The notes under the pieces: generated by a model | The model's input: the letters and a program-made list of their open reading frames with translations, nothing else | Told to the model about the DNA's origin: nothing | Database searches by the model: none | Translations under genes and position numbers: made by a program | Origin: Desulfurivibrio sp044068625 | GTDB taxonomy: Bacteria; Desulfobacterota; Desulfobulbia; Desulfobulbales; Desulfurivibrionaceae | Direction: 5' to 3' | NCBI RefSeq assembly: GCF_044068625.1 | Contig: NZ_JBIPKH010000008.1 | Location: 1-64,000, forward strand | DNA length: 64,000 nucleotides | Part shown: positions 51,173 through 60,094 of the stretch, piece by piece | How positions within the stretch are numbered: the stretch's first letter is position 1 | How the letters are laid out: each line of letters begins with the position of its first letter

Positions 51173-52105
51173 TTAACCGGCGGCCAGGGTTTCCGGACTG
51201 TCCACCTGCCGAATCTCACAGGGGTAATCGGCGGGGATGATCTTTTTCAGCAGGCCGGAGAGTACCGTTTTGGGACCGACCTCGACGAAGGTGCCCACCC
51301 CGGCGGCCCGCAGATTTTCAATGATTTCGTACCAGCGAACGGTGGCGGCGATCTGGCGGGCCATGATGGCACGAATCTCCCCCGGATCGGTCTCCGGGGC
51401 GGCGGTGACATTAAAAAAGATCGGCGTGGCCGGGGGGTTGAAGGGGGTGGCGGCCATGATCTTGCTGAAGTCCGGGACGGCCCCGGCGATCAACTCACTG
51501 TGCCAGGCCCCGCTCACCGGCAGGGCTATGGCCTTGCCGCCCTGCTCCTTGGCCAGGGCCGACGCCGCCTCAACCGCCGGGGTATCGCCGGAGATCACGA
51601 TCTGGGCGGCGGAGTTATGGTTGGCGATGGTGATTCGACCTTTGGGCGCCGCAGCGGCCACGATTGCCGCCACCGCCGGGAAATCCAGTTTAACCACCGC
51701 CGCCATGGCCCCGGGGTTCCGGGCCGCCTCCCGTTCCATCAGACGGCCGCGCTCGGTGACCAGCCGGATGGTGTCATCAAAACTGAGGACCCCGGCGGCC
51801 GCCAGGGCGGAATACTCCCCCAGGCTGTGGCCGGCATAATAGTCGGCCCGAACCCCGGCTTTTTGCACGGCCTTAAGACAGATCAGGTTGATGACCGTCA
51901 GGGCCGGTTGCAGGTTAAGGGTCCGGGTCAGCTCCTCCAGCGGGCCCTCCAGGCAAAGCCTCGCCAGGGGCAGCCCGCTGAGCTTTTCGGCCCGGGCCAG
52001 CAGCTCCCGGGCCGCGGAATCCTGCTCCAGAAAGCCCCGGCCCATGCCGACATACTGGGAGCCCTGGCCGGGGAAAATGATCGCGGTTTTGGCGGAATCG
52101 CTCAT
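51173..52105 (-). CDS. fabD: Malonyl-CoA-ACP transacylase
   Basis: 310 aa. Loads malonate onto ACP for fatty-acid synthesis. FPGQGSQYVGMG (11-22), the nucleophile in GHSLGEYSA (S94) and SGAWHSELI with the catalytic His are present. It ends just before the ffh promoter and lies 10 nt after lspA. Confidence 0.96.
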   Translation of the reverse strand: MSDSAKTAIIFPGQGSQYVGMGRGFLEQDSAARELLARAEKLSGLPLARLCLEGPLEELTRTLNLQPALTVINLICLKAVQKAGVRADYYAGHSLGEYSALAAAGVLSFDDTIRLVTERGRLMEREAARNPGAMAAVVKLDFPAVAAIVAAAAPKGRITIANHNSAAQIVISGDTPAVEAASALAKEQGGKAIALPVSGAWHSELIAGAVPDFSKIMAATPFNPPATPIFFNVTAAPETDPGEIRAIMARQIAATVRWYEIIENLRAAGVGTFVEVGPKTVLSGLLKKIIPADYPCEIRQVDSPETLAAG

Positions 52106-52115
52106 CGAAATTCTC

Positions 52116-52664
52116 CTAGGACTTTAAATCAATCTTGCCGGCCGGTGGCTGACGCCAGGAGGCCAGCAGAAACAGCGCCACCCCCATGGTGATGGCGCTG
52201 TCGGCGATGTTGAAGGCGGGCCAATGATAGCCCCGCCAGTAAAAATCGAGAAAATCGGTAACCTGGCCGAAACGAACCCGGTCGATCAGGTTGCCGATGG
52301 CGCCCGAGGCGATCAGGGCCAGGGAGTAAAGGTACAGGGGCGCGGACTGGCGTACCTGACGGTAGAGCAGGCCCAGCAGGACCAGGGCCGCCAGGGCCAC
52401 CCCGACGAAAAAGAGCCGGCGAACCATGGTGGACTCCCCGGCCAGCAGGCCGAAGGCCGCCCCGGTGTTGGTGTAGTAAACCAGGCTGAAGAGGCCGGGA
52501 ATAACCTCCCGGCTCTCATAAAGGACGAAGCTGGCCTTGATCCACCACTTGCTCGCCTGGTCCAGCACCACCAGCAGCAGCAGACAGCTCAGCGGTCCCC
52601 GGTGCACCCTCCACCCGCCGACGGCGGCGCCGGAACCGGCTTTTATAGGGGCACGACGTTTCAC
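52116..52664 (-). CDS. lspA: Lipoprotein signal peptidase (signal peptidase II)
   Basis: 182 aa, four hydrophobic segments. The catalytic aspartates D128 (GNLIDRVRFG) and D155 (FNIADSAI) are in place. The start is GTG 52664, with a GTGA overlap of the ileS stop. It would process the lipoproteins encoded in this window. The ileS-lspA order is widespread. Confidence 0.95.
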   Translation of the reverse strand: MKRRAPIKAGSGAAVGGWRVHRGPLSCLLLLVVLDQASKWWIKASFVLYESREVIPGLFSLVYYTNTGAAFGLLAGESTMVRRLFFVGVALAALVLLGLLYRQVRQSAPLYLYSLALIASGAIGNLIDRVRFGQVTDFLDFYWRGYHWPAFNIADSAITMGVALFLLASWRQPPAGKIDLKS

Positions 52665-55510
52665 GCCGCCCCCACCGCCCGGGCACAGCGGTCGCAGATG
52701 GTGGGGTGATTGGGGTGGTCGCCGACCCCGGGGGCCCGATTCCAGCAACGTTCACACTTTTCCCGGTCGGCCGGCCGCACCGTGATCTGCAGGGCGGCGA
52801 TCTCCTCGCCCTGATAGGCCCCGGCCGCCGCCTGTTCATCCAGGGCCATGACCGAGACCATGGTGACCTCCTGCAGGAGCTGCCAGTTGGCGGCGATAAA
52901 TTCACCCCACTCACCGCCGGCCGTCAATCGGACCTCGGCGTCCAGGGAGTGGCCGATCACCTTGTCGCGCCGGGCGATCTCCAGGGCCCGGGTCAATTCG
53001 GAGCGAACCTGGAGGATTTTCTCCCAGCGGGCCAAGAGCTCTCGGTCGGCCACCCTTTCCGGGCGGGGCGCCGGAAAACTGGCCAGAAAGACCGAGGACT
53101 CCCGCCGGGGATCGCCTGGCAGGTACTCCCAGGCCTCGGCGGCCAGAAAGGAGAGGATCGGCGCCATCAGCCGCAACAACCCATCGCTGAGCTGGTACAG
53201 CACGGTCTGGGCGTCCCGTCGCCGGGGATCGTCGGCGGGCAGGGTGTAGAGCCGGTCCTTGACGATATCGAGATAGAGGGCGCTGAGACTGACGGTGCAA
53301 AAATTATAGAGGCCGTGATAAAGCTGGTGAAACTCGAATTTCTGATAGTTATCCAGGGTGCGCTCCCGCAGCTGCTCAAAACGGGCCAGGATCCAACGAT
53401 CCAGCTCGCCCATCTCCGCTTCGGAGCGATTATGGACGGCGGGCTCAAAGTCGTAGAGATTGCCCAGCATAAAGCGAACGGTGTTGCGGATCTTGCGATA
53501 GGCGTCGGCCAGCTGGGTGAGGATATTTCCCGAAATCCGGATGTCATCGCGGTAATCCTCGGAGGCCGCCCAGAGGCGCAGAATCTCCGCCCCATGCTGC
53601 TTGATGATCTCGGCGGGGGCGATCACGTTACCGATGCTCTTGGACATCTTCTTGCCCTGGCCGTCCACCACGAAGCCGTGGGTCAACACCGCCTTGTAGG
53701 GAGCAACCCCCCGGGTGCCCACCGCCGCCAGCAGGGCGCTCTGGAACCAGCCCCGATGCTGATCGCTGCCTTCCAGGTAAAGATCGGCGGGACTCTGCAG
53801 CTCCTCCCGCTCCTCCAGCACCGCCGCGTAGCTGACCCCGGAATCGAACCAGACATCCAGGATATCCTCCTCCCGGACCAGCTCGGCAGAACCGCAGGCA
53901 CACCGGGCGTCGGGGCCGATGAAATCAGCAAGCGGCCGGGCAAACCAGGCATCGGCCCCTTCCCGGCTGAAAATTTCGCTGATGGTGGCGGCGATCTTCT
54001 CGTCGTTGAGTACCTTGCCGCAAGCCTTGCACCAGACGGCGGTAAGGGGAACCCCCCAGGCCCGCTGGCGGGAGAGGCACCAGTCGGGCCGCCCGGCCAC
54101 CATTCCCTGGATCCGCTCCCGACCCCAGCGGGGGATCCATTCAACTTCGTTGATGGCGGCCAGGGCCTTCTCCCGCAGGCTGGGAGTGGTCTGGTCCATC
54201 CCGATGAACCACTGTTCGGTGGCCCGGAAGATCACCGGTTTTTTGCAACGCCAGCAGTGGGGATAGCTGTGGCTGATCTTGCGTTCCCCCAGCAGGGCTC
54301 CGCGTTCCTGGAGATCGGCAACGATCTGCTTATTGCCCTTCATGATGAACATCCCGGCATAGGGCCCGGCTTCGGCGGTGAAATGACCACGATCATCCAC
54401 CGGGGAGAGCACCGGCAGACCATGCTTGAGGCCGCTCAGGTAGTCCTCCCGGCCGTGGCCCGGGGCGGTATGAACGCAGCCGGAGCCGCTCTCCAGGGTG
54501 ACATAGTCGGCGGCGATGATCAGCGAATCCCGCTCCAGCAAGGGATGGCGGCAGCTCTGACCCAAGAGGGCCGCGGCCGGAAAACGGCCCAGCAGCCGGT
54601 GCCCGCTGAAAGCGCATTCAGCCGCCACCTGCTCCACCAGTTCCGCCGCCATTATCAGCACTTCTCCGGCGAGTTCAAGGGCGGCATAGTCGAAATCCGG
54701 GTGCAGGGCCACCGCCACGTTGGCGGGCAGGGTCCAGGGGGTGGTGGTCCAGATCACCAGGTATACGCGGGGCAACGTCGCATCTTGCGGCGTTGCCCCG
54801 CGTTTACCTTTCAAATTTGCCAAGTCCGGATATTTTCCCAGCAAGAAAGCTGCGGCCTCGTTTGCCAAGGGGAATTTCACGTATATCGAGGGGGAGGTAT
54901 GATCGGCATACTCCACCTCGGCCTCGGCCAGGGCGGTGTTGCAGGAGGCGCACCAGTGGACGGGCTTGCGGCTGCGGCTGATGGTCCCGTTGAGCAGGAA
55001 CTTGTTGAACTCACGGGCAATCGCCGCTTCATACCGGTAGTCGATGGTCAGATAGGGCCGCTGCCAGTCGGCCAGAACCCCCAGACGCTTGAACTCCTCC
55101 CGCTGGGTCTCGACCCACTGATCGGCGTAACGGCGGCAAGCCTCGCGGAAGGCCAGCTTGTCGATCTCCGCCTTTTTGCTCCCCAACTCCTTGTCCACAT
55201 TGAGTTCAATGGGCAGGCCGTGGCAGTCCCAGCCCGGCACATAGGGGCAGTGGTAACCGGCCATCCGCTTGGACTTGAGGATGATATCCTTCAAAATCTT
55301 GTTTAAGGCGTGGCCCATGTGAAGATGGCCGTTGGCGTAAGGGGGGCCGTCGTGGAGGATATAGAGGGGCCGGCCGGCGGAGGCCTGCTGGATGGTTTGG
55401 TAGAGGCCGGCCTCCTCCCACTGCTTAAGCATCTCCGGCTCCCGCTGGGCCAGGTTGGCCTTCATCTTGAAATCGGTCTGGGGCAGATTGAGGGTGGAAC
55501 GGTAATCCAT
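52661..55510 (-). CDS. ileS: Isoleucyl-tRNA synthetase
   Basis: 949 aa from ATG 55510, which follows GGAGTTCTGATT. HIGH is HMGH (64-67) in PPYANGHLHMGHALNK, KMSKS is GKKMSKSIGN, and the C-terminal zinc knuckle is CERCWNRAPG with CDRCARAV. About 30 residues (218-247) appear inserted at the edge of the editing domain, before RVYLVIWTTTPWT. The DNA for the end of this insert and the next residues is a perfect 13-bp inverted repeat (54765-54803), and the region has a lower GC content than the rest of the gene. No T-box leader was seen. Confidence 0.96.
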   Translation of the reverse strand: MDYRSTLNLPQTDFKMKANLAQREPEMLKQWEEAGLYQTIQQASAGRPLYILHDGPPYANGHLHMGHALNKILKDIILKSKRMAGYHCPYVPGWDCHGLPIELNVDKELGSKKAEIDKLAFREACRRYADQWVETQREEFKRLGVLADWQRPYLTIDYRYEAAIAREFNKFLLNGTISRSRKPVHWCASCNTALAEAEVEYADHTSPSIYVKFPLANEAAAFLLGKYPDLANLKGKRGATPQDATLPRVYLVIWTTTPWTLPANVAVALHPDFDYAALELAGEVLIMAAELVEQVAAECAFSGHRLLGRFPAAALLGQSCRHPLLERDSLIIAADYVTLESGSGCVHTAPGHGREDYLSGLKHGLPVLSPVDDRGHFTAEAGPYAGMFIMKGNKQIVADLQERGALLGERKISHSYPHCWRCKKPVIFRATEQWFIGMDQTTPSLREKALAAINEVEWIPRWGRERIQGMVAGRPDWCLSRQRAWGVPLTAVWCKACGKVLNDEKIAATISEIFSREGADAWFARPLADFIGPDARCACGSAELVREEDILDVWFDSGVSYAAVLEEREELQSPADLYLEGSDQHRGWFQSALLAAVGTRGVAPYKAVLTHGFVVDGQGKKMSKSIGNVIAPAEIIKQHGAEILRLWAASEDYRDDIRISGNILTQLADAYRKIRNTVRFMLGNLYDFEPAVHNRSEAEMGELDRWILARFEQLRERTLDNYQKFEFHQLYHGLYNFCTVSLSALYLDIVKDRLYTLPADDPRRRDAQTVLYQLSDGLLRLMAPILSFLAAEAWEYLPGDPRRESSVFLASFPAPRPERVADRELLARWEKILQVRSELTRALEIARRDKVIGHSLDAEVRLTAGGEWGEFIAANWQLLQEVTMVSVMALDEQAAAGAYQGEEIAALQITVRPADREKCERCWNRAPGVGDHPNHPTICDRCARAVGAA
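54765..54803. repeat. Inverted repeat inside ileS
   Basis: ACGCGGGGCAACG (54765-54777) and its exact reverse complement (54791-54803) flank a 13-nt centre in which CGC/GCG also pair, so a stem of about 16-17 bp is possible. It is in frame and encodes KRGATPQDATLPRV-like sequence in the IleRS insert. Confidence 0.8.
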
Positions 55511-55650
55511 AATCAGAACTCCAACTGTGGAAGGGCTCTCCGCTGGGGATAAAAAGCAAAAATATCGGTGAAGAACGCAACGAAATTGGCTAAGATACCA
55601 GCTTGTGCCAGCTTTGCAAAGAGAAGAAGTCATCACGGGAGCGTGAAAAA

Positions 55651-56409
55651 ATGCCTAAAGTAATCGCCATGGCCGGCAAGGGCGGAGTCGGCAAGACCAC
55701 CGTTTCCGCCCTGCTGATCAACTATCTGCTGAACCGGGGCAAAACTCCGGTGCTGGCGGTCGATGCCGACGCCAACGCCAACCTCAATGAACTGCTGGGG
55801 CTGGCGGTGGAGCTGACCATCGGCCAGATCCGCAAGGAGATGAAGAGCGAACTGCCGCCCAACATCACCCGTGACCAGTATATGGAGATGAAGCTCCACC
55901 AGGCCCTGGTGGAGGCCAGGGGGTTCGACCTGTTGAGCATGGGCCAGCCCGACGGTCCGGGCTGCTACTGCTCGGCCAACCAGTATCTGGCCATGACCAT
56001 GGAGCACCTGGCCGGTAACTACCAGTACATCCTGGTGGACAACGAGGCGGGAATGGAACACCTGAGCCGGATGAATCTGCGGGTGATCGACCTGCTGCTG
56101 GTGGTCTCCGACCCCTCGGCCCGGGGGATCATGACCGCCGAACGGATCGCCGCCCTCACCGGCCCTTTGGGAGTGGAGACCAAGGCCAAGTATCTGGTGG
56201 TCAATCGAGTGCCCGAGGGAGCCGGCCAACCCCTCCACAACCGGATCGAGGAGGCGGTGAGCAAGAGCGGCCTGACCCTGGCCGGCCTGCTGCCCCAAAG
56301 CGAAAGCCTGGCCGACTGGGAGCTGGCCGGTCGCTCCTACCTGGAACTGCCGGCCGACGAACCGGTGCTGACCGCCGCCTTTGCCATCTTCGACAAGATC
56401 CTGGAGTAG
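55651..56409 (+). CDS. CooC-type nickel-insertion ATPase
   Basis: 252 aa from ATG 55651 (GGGAGCGTGAAAAA upstream). Deviant Walker A AGKGGVGKTT (8-17), DADANANLNELLG, and the metal-binding CxC motif at C105 and C107 (GPGCYCSAN) match CooC, which matures carbon monoxide dehydrogenase or acetyl-CoA synthase. No CODH gene is in this window. It is divergent from ileS and ends at a bidirectional terminator shared with flgE. Nickel supply to the hydrogenase at the other end is a weaker possibility. Confidence 0.9.
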   Translation: MPKVIAMAGKGGVGKTTVSALLINYLLNRGKTPVLAVDADANANLNELLGLAVELTIGQIRKEMKSELPPNITRDQYMEMKLHQALVEARGFDLLSMGQPDGPGCYCSANQYLAMTMEHLAGNYQYILVDNEAGMEHLSRMNLRVIDLLLVVSDPSARGIMTAERIAALTGPLGVETKAKYLVVNRVPEGAGQPLHNRIEEAVSKSGLTLAGLLPQSESLADWELAGRSYLELPADEPVLTAAFAIFDKILE

Positions 56410-56443
56410 GCGGTCGCCCCGCCACAACTTCAGCAAAAAAGCC

Positions 56444-56483
56444 AAAAGGCCCGACCGGGGTTTATCCCGGTCGGGCCTTTTTT
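56444..56483. terminator. Bidirectional terminator between cooC-type gene and flgE
   Basis: A 16-bp stem (AAAAGGCCCGACCGGG with its complement, loop GTTTAT) with T-runs in both directions, between two convergent genes. Confidence 0.9.
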
Positions 56484-56504
56484 ACTGCCGCGCCTTGATC
56501 TTGC

Positions 56505-59270
56505 TTAACGCTTGATATTGATCAGGTCGTTGAGCATCTCGTCGGTGGTGGTGATGATCTTGGAGTTGGCCTGGAAACCGCGCTGGGTGGTGATCAGCTT
56601 GACGAACTCGGTGCCGAGATCGACGTTGGACTGCTCCAGGGAGTTGGGCGAGATCGAGCCCAGACCGTTGGTGCCGGGCTGACCGGTAACCGGGGCGCCG
56701 GAGGCGGTGGTGGTCCGGAAAATATTGCCGCCCACCTTGTGCAGTCCCTGCAGGTTGGCGAAGTTGGCCAGGGCCACCTGGGCCCGCATCAGAACCTGGC
56801 CGTTGGAGTAGTTGCCGGTGATGATCCCGGCGGTATCCACCGAGACCGACTGGAGGAAACCGGCGGCAAAACCGTCCTGATCCTGATAGATGGTGGTGGA
56901 GCTGTTGGCGTACTGGGTGGTGCTCATCGCCTCGGTTTCAAAGTTGCGGCTGGCCACGGTGCCCATCCGGCTGCCATCCTCTTCCAGGGAGCCGGGAATG
57001 ACGGTGAACCTCTCCCCCGTCGGCCCGAAAACCTCGGCCCCGGGGTAGCTGGTGATGCTGAAGCTGAGCTGGCTCTTCTCATCCTCACCGGGGCCGTCGG
57101 AGATCCGGTCACGGATGATCAGGCGGCCGGCCCGGTCGATAAAGACGTCGGCATTGAAGGCCTCGGCGATCTCGTCAAGCAGGTTCTGCACGGTATGGGG
57201 CGGGTCTTCGGCCAGGTTGATGGTGTAGGAGCCGGTCACGGTGGTGCCGTTGCGATCGGTGCCGGCAAAACTGAGCAGCCCGGCGCCGATGGAGTTGCCG
57301 GCGGCGTCATAGACCGAATCCCAGGTGGTGCCGGCGGTGATCACCGGCGGCTGGCCGCTGTCGGTGCTGAAGGCCTGGGCCGGAGCAATCAGCTCGAGCT
57401 TGGTGGTGGTCACATTGATCATTCCACCGACATTGGCGCTGAGCAGGTTGAAATCATCGACAATCAGAGGATCGGTGGAGCCGGCGAAACTGGTGATCTC
57501 CGGGCGCAGGTCTCCCCCCAGGGTGTTATCGAGCAGCCGCAGGCGACCGCTGCTGTCCAGCACCGCGGTGACATCCCCCGGATTGACCCCGTAAATACCG
57601 ACCATAAAGTTGAGCAGATCGGCTACCGTGGTTCCATCGACCCCCTCGGTAAAAGTCGCGGCCACCGGGTTATCGCCGGTATCAAACCCCCCGAACCCAA
57701 TCTGGCCGCCAACCCCCAGGCCGGTCCACCCCGGGGGATCGGCCCCGTCATAGCTGCCGACGCCGTCCAAAAGTGTGGTAACGGCGGTGATGGGGGTTCC
57801 ATCCCCACTGACCAGGGGGGCGGCGCTAAGGGCGGTGACATTCTCCACCCGACTGCCGCCGCCAAAGGGGTCCGCCTCATTGGCGGAGAAGACATCGAAA
57901 CTGGTGATGGCCAGGCCGGAGAAGCCGGGAGAGTTGTCGGTGATCCGGATCCGGCCCTCGGCGTCGATGGTGGCGGTGGCCCCGAACTGATTGCCCAGAT
58001 TCTCCAGAAAGATCCCCACCCGCTCGTTACCGCTGACGTTATAGGTGTACTCCCGGTAGTAACCGCCATTATCGTAGCCGGCCACGGTGATCCGGTCGCC
58101 GCCGGTCATCCGGTTACCGTTGACATCGTAAACATCCTGCCAGAGGGTCTCCCGGGTGATGTAATTGGTGGCGTTGGCGTCGGAGTAGGCCCCGTTGTTG
58201 GTCACCAGAATCTGGGCCAGGTTGGTGGTCTGCCCGGAATAGCGGGCGCCGAAGTTAAGCTCGATCATCTGGTTTTCGGCCGCCCCGGTGAAGTTGGCCC
58301 CGAAGCTGTAGTAGTTGTCGGTGGGGTCCAGGACGATCCGGTTGGTGTTCTGAGCCGGATCGACCTTGCCGTCCGGCGGCACCTCCCAGGCGCTGATCCC
58401 GGTGATGGCCCCGGAGGTGTTGAAATCGATAACCCCATACATCAGGGCCCCCGCCCCCTTGTGCTGTTCATAGTTGTAGCGCTCGTTGGGGGCGTAGATC
58501 ACCTGCTCCCGCTCATCGAGAGTCCGCAGGTCGGAGGCGGGATCGCAGGTGACCAGAAACTCATACTGGTTGTCCTGGGTGGTGCGATCGAAATAGATGG
58601 TGACATCATGGGCCGCCCCCTTGGAATCGTAGACCTTGATGGCGGTGGTGTACTCGAAATTGGCCGCGTCAATGGGCGAGGTGGGATTGACCGCGGCCAT
58701 GTTGGTGCCGTTCCAGGCGTCAAAGAGCCGCTGCTCCGTGGTTTCCCGGGGGGTGCGGGAATCGACGTTGACGATCAGATCGATCCTTTCGGTGGCCACC
58801 GGCGGGGTGGCCCGGCCCAGGTTGATATCGCCGATGGTTCCCTGGATCTGGCCGGTAACCGCGTCGACACTCCAACCCTGGACGAAATGCCCGGCCGGGC
58901 TGGTGAGATAACCCTGGGTGTTGAACCGGAACTCACCGGCCCGGGTGTACATGTCGGCCTCGGCGCTGTCGGAGGCCCGGAGCATGAAGAAGCCCTCACC
59001 GCCGATGGCCAGATCGGTGGGGGTGGAGGTGGACTCGAAGGAGCCCTGGGCAAAGAGGCCATCCACCGTGGTCAGGGTGACGCCGCGGCCGACCTGGGCG
59101 CTGCCGGCGGCGGTGGCCACCGACTGGGAAAGCACATCCTGGAAGGTTGAACGGCTGGACTTGAAGGCGATGGTGTTGACGTTGGCCACGTTGTCACCAA
59201 GCACGCTCATCCCGTTGCCCATGGTGCTCAAACCGCTGATGCCGGCGTAAAGTGAACTCGACAGACTCAT
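56505..59270 (-). CDS. flgE: Flagellar hook protein FlgE, long form
   Basis: 921 aa, larger than the usual 400-700. GGGAGGAATCACC precedes the ATG. The N-terminal MSVLGDNVANVNTIAFK (21-37) and C-terminal NSLEQSNVDLGTEFVKLITTQR, then FQANSKIITTTDEML, are typical of FlgE. The middle carries three related modules of 85-100 residues, at about 374-459 (TLWQDVYDVNGNRMTGG), 497-596 and 646-742 (TTWDSVYDAAGNSIGAG). Each ends in a Gly-Arg-hydrophobic-Asp strand and ITSF/ITSY. The other FlgE in this window has one copy. It is the last gene of the fliK-flgD-flgE unit, downstream of flgD by 44 nt or so. Confidence 0.96.
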   Translation of the reverse strand: MSLSSSLYAGISGLSTMGNGMSVLGDNVANVNTIAFKSSRSTFQDVLSQSVATAAGSAQVGRGVTLTTVDGLFAQGSFESTSTPTDLAIGGEGFFMLRASDSAEADMYTRAGEFRFNTQGYLTSPAGHFVQGWSVDAVTGQIQGTIGDINLGRATPPVATERIDLIVNVDSRTPRETTEQRLFDAWNGTNMAAVNPTSPIDAANFEYTTAIKVYDSKGAAHDVTIYFDRTTQDNQYEFLVTCDPASDLRTLDEREQVIYAPNERYNYEQHKGAGALMYGVIDFNTSGAITGISAWEVPPDGKVDPAQNTNRIVLDPTDNYYSFGANFTGAAENQMIELNFGARYSGQTTNLAQILVTNNGAYSDANATNYITRETLWQDVYDVNGNRMTGGDRITVAGYDNGGYYREYTYNVSGNERVGIFLENLGNQFGATATIDAEGRIRITDNSPGFSGLAITSFDVFSANEADPFGGGSRVENVTALSAAPLVSGDGTPITAVTTLLDGVGSYDGADPPGWTGLGVGGQIGFGGFDTGDNPVAATFTEGVDGTTVADLLNFMVGIYGVNPGDVTAVLDSSGRLRLLDNTLGGDLRPEITSFAGSTDPLIVDDFNLLSANVGGMINVTTTKLELIAPAQAFSTDSGQPPVITAGTTWDSVYDAAGNSIGAGLLSFAGTDRNGTTVTGSYTINLAEDPPHTVQNLLDEIAEAFNADVFIDRAGRLIIRDRISDGPGEDEKSQLSFSITSYPGAEVFGPTGERFTVIPGSLEEDGSRMGTVASRNFETEAMSTTQYANSSTTIYQDQDGFAAGFLQSVSVDTAGIITGNYSNGQVLMRAQVALANFANLQGLHKVGGNIFRTTTASGAPVTGQPGTNGLGSISPNSLEQSNVDLGTEFVKLITTQRGFQANSKIITTTDEMLNDLINIKR

Positions 59271-59314
59271 GGTGATTCCTCCCGTTTAATGGCACTACCC
59301 ACTTTAATTTTCAG

Positions 59315-60079
59315 TTATCCCTGGTATTCCGGCTCCGCTTCCGCATCCTGCTCCTCACCACCGGAGCCCGGCAAGGGCTCATCGGTGGAGGCCCTGGTGC
59401 CGGAATCGTAAACCTGAATAATATCAGCTACATATTTAATGGCATGACCGCTGACCGTGATGGCGGCCCGCCCCGACTCAAACTCCAGGCCGGTCACCTT
59501 GCCCGAGGCCCTGGTTTCCACCCCGATCTGACCGCCATCGGCGGCCAGGGCGTCCACCTTATAGATGTAGAGCCCGTCTTCAACCAGCTGGCCGCTGTTA
59601 TCCTTGCCGTCCCAGGCCAGGGTTTGGCGACCGGCATCCTGGTAGCCCATGTCGTAGGTCCGCACCAGGTGCCCGGCACTGTTGTAGATATAAACCATGG
59701 TGAAGGCCGAGGCCTCTTCCAGGACGTAGCTGGTCTTGGCCACCTCGCCGCCGGTGACCCCGATCTCGTTGCCGAAGGTTTCAATATTCTTGCCGATCAG
59801 ACTTAAAAGCTGCAGGTTGTTCTGCGACACCTGGTAGTTGAGCAACTTCTCCATATTGTCGCTCATCTGCATGGTGGCTTCCATGGTCGAGAACTGGGCC
59901 AACTGGGAGGCCATCTCGTAACTGTCCATGGGCTTCATCGGGTCCTGATACTGCAACTGGGTGATGAACAGGGTCATGAAGTCGGCCCGATCCAGGCTGC
60001 TCTTACCCACCGGCTCGAACAGATTGGGCGCGTCGGCCATCGGTACTCCCGATCCCATACTGGAACTTATTGCGGTCAT
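59315..60079 (-). CDS. flgD: Flagellar hook capping protein FlgD
   Basis: 254 aa from ATG 60079 (GGAGG at 9 nt); ATG 60085 is an alternative. The N-terminal FMTLFITQLQYQDPMKPMDSYEMASQLAQF is the FlgD signature, followed by the Ig-like domain (FTMVYIYNSAGHLVRTYDMG). It caps the growing hook. An acidic tail of about 25 residues (PLPGSGGEEQDAEAEPEYQG) is unusual. Confidence 0.96.
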   Translation of the reverse strand: MTAISSSMGSGVPMADAPNLFEPVGKSSLDRADFMTLFITQLQYQDPMKPMDSYEMASQLAQFSTMEATMQMSDNMEKLLNYQVSQNNLQLLSLIGKNIETFGNEIGVTGGEVAKTSYVLEEASAFTMVYIYNSAGHLVRTYDMGYQDAGRQTLAWDGKDNSGQLVEDGLYIYKVDALAADGGQIGVETRASGKVTGLEFESGRAAITVSGHAIKYVADIIQVYDSGTRASTDEPLPGSGGEEQDAEAEPEYQG

Positions 60080-60094
60080 AGCCATCCCCCTCCC

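Noticed and set aside
55511..55650. Possible T-box or sigma-54 site upstream of ileS/cooC
   Set aside because: No T-box stem or terminator was found. The GCTGGCAC-like sequence lacks the -12 GC at the right spacing.
56739..59150. 803-codon open frame on the plus strand opposite flgE
   Set aside because: It is antisense to a clear FlgE and reads as Gly/Val/Asp-rich nonsense typical of high-GC shadows. The same reasoning removes the long frames opposite hydrogenase, ileS, ffh and the radical SAM gene.
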